DNA from: Balneolaceae bacterium
GTDB lineage: Bacteria; Bacteroidota; Rhodothermia; Balneolales; Balneolaceae
DNA length: 64,000 bases
Assembly: GCA_006969905.1 (NCBI GenBank)
Contig: CP030887.1
Span: 1,401,001-1,465,000, forward strand
Direction of reading: 5' to 3'
In this document: positions 62,024-64,000 of the stretch, piece after piece
Numbering within the stretch: the first letter of the stretch is position 1
How the letters are laid out: each line of letters opens with the position of its first letter
Notes under the pieces: model-generated
Database searches by the model: none
The model's input: the letters and a program-made list of their open reading frames with translations, nothing else
Told to the model about the DNA's origin: nothing
Program-made: the position numbers and the translations under genes

Positions 62024-63343
62024 TTAATTAGAAAAAAGATGCCTGTTGCCAAGAATTTCTTTTAGAATCTTTTTGCTTTCCGAGGTATGAATTTGGGCTT
62101 TAAGTTTTATCAGCAGGTTATATAAGCCAACGTGTACCCGTGTTGTATAAATGAAGTGCTTATTTCCTCTGGGTTCGTTAGATAAAGGGGCTTCTTTAGT
62201 AAAATGCCGGATCGTCTTGTCAAATTCTGGATCACCAAAATCAAATACATCATATTCGTAAGGTTTGGCAAAAATCATCCCGTAATTGTGTGCAAACTCG
62301 AAGTATTCCTGTTCTTTATCGCCTTCTTTTGAATTAGGTTTGAGTACTTCAAGCCTTTCAAAAAGTCTTCGTATTGCATCTTCATCTTTTGAAAGATGTG
62401 TAGGGAGCAACTCTAAATAATTTCTAAAGAATTCTGTAGGGTATTTTTTCACGCATCCGAAATCAACCACACCAAGCTTTCCATCATTTGTAAATAAAAA
62501 ATTTCCGGGATGAGTATCAGAGTGGATATAATCATCATTTTTTATTTGTTCGTGAAAGAACTGCCACAATAACTGTCCAAAATGATTTCGTTCTTCCTGG
62601 GAAGGTTTTTCTTGCAGGAACTCACTTAGATGTCTTCCTTCCAAAAAAGTCATGCATAATACTCTCTCAGTAGAAAACTCTTCTATCCATTCGGGAATAA
62701 CTATATCCAAATCACGAAAACGTTTCCCAAAGGCCTTTATCTGCTCGCCCTCATAGACGTAGTCTGTTTCCTTAAGGAGGGTACTTTTTATTTCTTCAAA
62801 ATAAGGCTCAATGTCCGCCCCTTTTTTTACCAATTGTTTTGCGAGTACTTTTCCTAGCCCTAAATCGGAACTAATAGTTTCTCTAACATTGGGATACTGG
62901 ATTTTAATGGCAACTTTCCTTCCATCCTTTAGAACAGCCTTATGTACCTGCCCAATAGAAGCAGCAGCAAAGGCCTCCGATTCAAATTTAGAAAATAATT
63001 GTTCAGGATAGCCTCCCAGTTCTTGTTTGATAATAGAACGAACGAGGGCTTTATTAATAGGAGGCACCGAGTATTGGGCCTGGCTCATTACTTCGGCAAA
63101 CTCCTCGGGAAGAAATCCCTGATCCATACTCATTCCCTGGGCTATTTTCAGAGCGGTTCCACGTAGTTTAGTAAACTCCTTAAAAACCTCTTTTGCATTA
63201 TCTGCATGAAACTTACCATCGTCCCCGCTATCAGTTCCTACTTTTTTCCTGAGGTAACGTTGTGCGTAGTTGGTTCCTACTTTAATGCCTGTTTTTGCAA
63301 TAATTTTTCCTCTTTCAAATTTAGAGGATGGGAAATCAGTCAT
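62024..63343 (-). CDS. AarF/ABC1/UbiB family atypical kinase
   Basis: 439 residues. The ABC1 core is evident: an N-terminal helix with a K-x-G-Q-type motif reading K-I-A-Q (A-L-K-I-A-Q-G-M-S), the Ala-rich nucleotide loop A-A-A-S-I-G-Q-V-H, the lysine strand V-A-I-K-I-Q-Y-P, the catalytic segment H-S-D-T-H-P-G-N, and the metal-binding D-F-G (V-V-D-F-G-C-V). Family members support ubiquinone or other isoprenoid-lipid metabolism, probably through ATPase rather than protein-kinase activity. No C-terminal membrane helix is obvious. Its start overlaps the end of the TetR gene by 8 bases, so the two are translationally coupled, a pair that recurs in Bacteroidota. Confidence 0.9.
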   Translation of the reverse strand: MTDFPSSKFERGKIIAKTGIKVGTNYAQRYLRKKVGTDSGDDGKFHADNAKEVFKEFTKLRGTALKIAQGMSMDQGFLPEEFAEVMSQAQYSVPPINKALVRSIIKQELGGYPEQLFSKFESEAFAAASIGQVHKAVLKDGRKVAIKIQYPNVRETISSDLGLGKVLAKQLVKKGADIEPYFEEIKSTLLKETDYVYEGEQIKAFGKRFRDLDIVIPEWIEEFSTERVLCMTFLEGRHLSEFLQEKPSQEERNHFGQLLWQFFHEQIKNDDYIHSDTHPGNFLFTNDGKLGVVDFGCVKKYPTEFFRNYLELLPTHLSKDEDAIRRLFERLEVLKPNSKEGDKEQEYFEFAHNYGMIFAKPYEYDVFDFGDPEFDKTIRHFTKEAPLSNEPRGNKHFIYTTRVHVGLYNLLIKLKAQIHTSESKKILKEILGNRHLFSN

Positions 63344-64000
63344 TATTCTCCTTTCCTTTAAACCAGTCGGTGATCATGTCTCCAAAAAGTGGGATTTTTT
63401 TTGCCAGCCCGGCATAGGTAATGAGGTATTTGGCAAGATCAAAACCTCTGTCAATAGTTTTGTTATAGATCAATTCTTCAAGAAACCCGGTAAGCTTATC
63501 CGTTAATGCAAAAGTTCTTTCATAATTTTCACTGCTATCATTTAACCAATACTTGATGATATATAGATATTCTTTAGCTACGAACTCATAGAAATAGTCT
63601 TTCATCAAAAAACCGGCGCTTACGGCAATGTTGCCATCCGAAGTCAGGAAGCCTTTAAAAGTAGCCACAGTTTCTATGTAAAATGCAGAGCTCTTTTTCT
63701 TGTCAAAAATCATTTGATTGAAGGTTTCCTCAACAAACTCCCGGTGTTCTCCCATCATATCAAATAAGGTAAAAATGAAATTCGAGAGTTTTTCACTTAC
63801 CGTGTATGTATCGAAGTCGTCAATTTCTTCAATCATTGCATGGTAACGAGTAACCAGAGATGGGTAATAATAATTAAGGATAGACTTTTTGTTCGGAAAC
63901 AGAGCATAAATCTGAGAAGCTGTTTTGCCGGTTTTTTCTCCAAGCTGTTTCATACTGAAAGCTCCATGCTCAAGGTATAACTCAATGGCGGCCTCAGTAA
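63336..64000 (-). CDS. TetR/AcrR family regulator (5-prime end beyond window)
   Basis: The frame is open to the window end, so the start codon lies outside. The last visible upstream codons give T-E-A-A-I-E-L-Y-L-E-H-G-A-F-S, the first helices of a TetR DNA-binding domain. The recognition helix follows (M-K-Q-L-G-E-K-T-G-K-T-A-S-Q-I-Y-A-L-F-P-N-K). Starting at the ATG at 63953 would cut the domain in half, so that Met is internal. The C-terminal ligand domain covers the remaining ~170 residues and is all-helical. It probably regulates itself and the coupled AarF-type gene; the ligand is unknown. Confidence 0.88.
   Translation of the reverse strand, partial: TEAAIELYLEHGAFSMKQLGEKTGKTASQIYALFPNKKSILNYYYPSLVTRYHAMIEEIDDFDTYTVSEKLSNFIFTLFDMMGEHREFVEETFNQMIFDKKKSSAFYIETVATFKGFLTSDGNIAVSAGFLMKDYFYEFVAKEYLYIIKYWLNDSSENYERTFALTDKLTGFLEELIYNKTIDRGFDLAKYLITYAGLAKKIPLFGDMITDWFKGKENND

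Overview
The window looks like chromosomal DNA of a marine Bacteroidota-like bacterium, most probably in the Balneolota/Rhodothermota (Balneolaceae-type). This is inferred from gene content, moderate-to-low GC, A-rich leaders with weak Shine-Dalgarno sequences, and families typical of that branch: PadR-linked prefix permeases, NfeD, HflKC, a lipoprotein alpha-2-macroglobulin with PbpC, and AarF with TetR. No rRNA, tRNA, CRISPR array, insertion sequence or prophage was seen. Coding density is high and no gene-free stretch exceeds about 260 bases.

Layout. (1) 1-4978, minus strand: an NfeD membrane protease (possibly followed by the first codons of a partner gene cut by the window edge), an MscS channel, and a small operon of an NTF2-like secreted protein, a short unknown protein and a serine hydrolase. 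(2) 5170-13456, minus strand: a PadR regulator followed by three translationally coupled MacB/FtsX-type permeases (here Q1 to Q3 in transcription order), each with an N-terminal permease prefix domain. A perfect palindrome (two 20-bp arms) overlaps the padR promoter. (3) 13570-42877, minus strand: one 29-kb putative operon. In transcription order it holds a MacA/HlyD-like adaptor, a LolD/MacB-type ATPase, eleven tandem full-length MacB/FtsX-type permeases (here P1 to P11) and a second, sequence-degenerate ATPase. (4) 43134-45896, plus strand, divergent: a sigma-54-type (NtrC family) response regulator and its NtrY-like kinase. The shared intergenic region holds a candidate sigma-54 promoter facing the permease operon and an 11+11-bp dyad about 85 bp upstream of it. 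(5) 46002-52452, plus strand: a membrane-anchored SpoIIE/PP2C phosphatase, HflK-HflC, a terminator, and a hybrid histidine kinase. (6) 52627-60685, plus strand: alpha-2-macroglobulin lipoprotein and penicillin-binding protein 1C. The second carries a coding palindromic repeat in its N-terminal tail. (7) 60707-64000, minus strand: a PqiA-like membrane protein, then an operon of a TetR regulator (cut by the window end) and an AarF/UbiB-type kinase.

Shared plan of the fourteen permeases: TM1 (about residues 20-42), a MacB-like periplasmic core domain, TM2 followed by a first cytoplasmic coupling motif (E-V-G-x-R-K type), TM3-TM5, a second periplasmic core domain, TM6 followed by a second coupling motif (E-I-G-I-R-K type), then TM7-TM8 and a tail resembling N-P-V-x-S-L-K-x-E. 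Each polypeptide therefore looks like a complete permease pair that needs only an ATPase dimer. The ends are nearly constant: exactly 94 residues run from the second coupling motif to the C-terminus in all fourteen. The periplasmic domains vary. Fourteen intact permeases with only two ATPases and one adaptor suggest one motor and adaptor serving many interchangeable permeases. That interpretation is inference; the arrangement itself is visible in the sequence.
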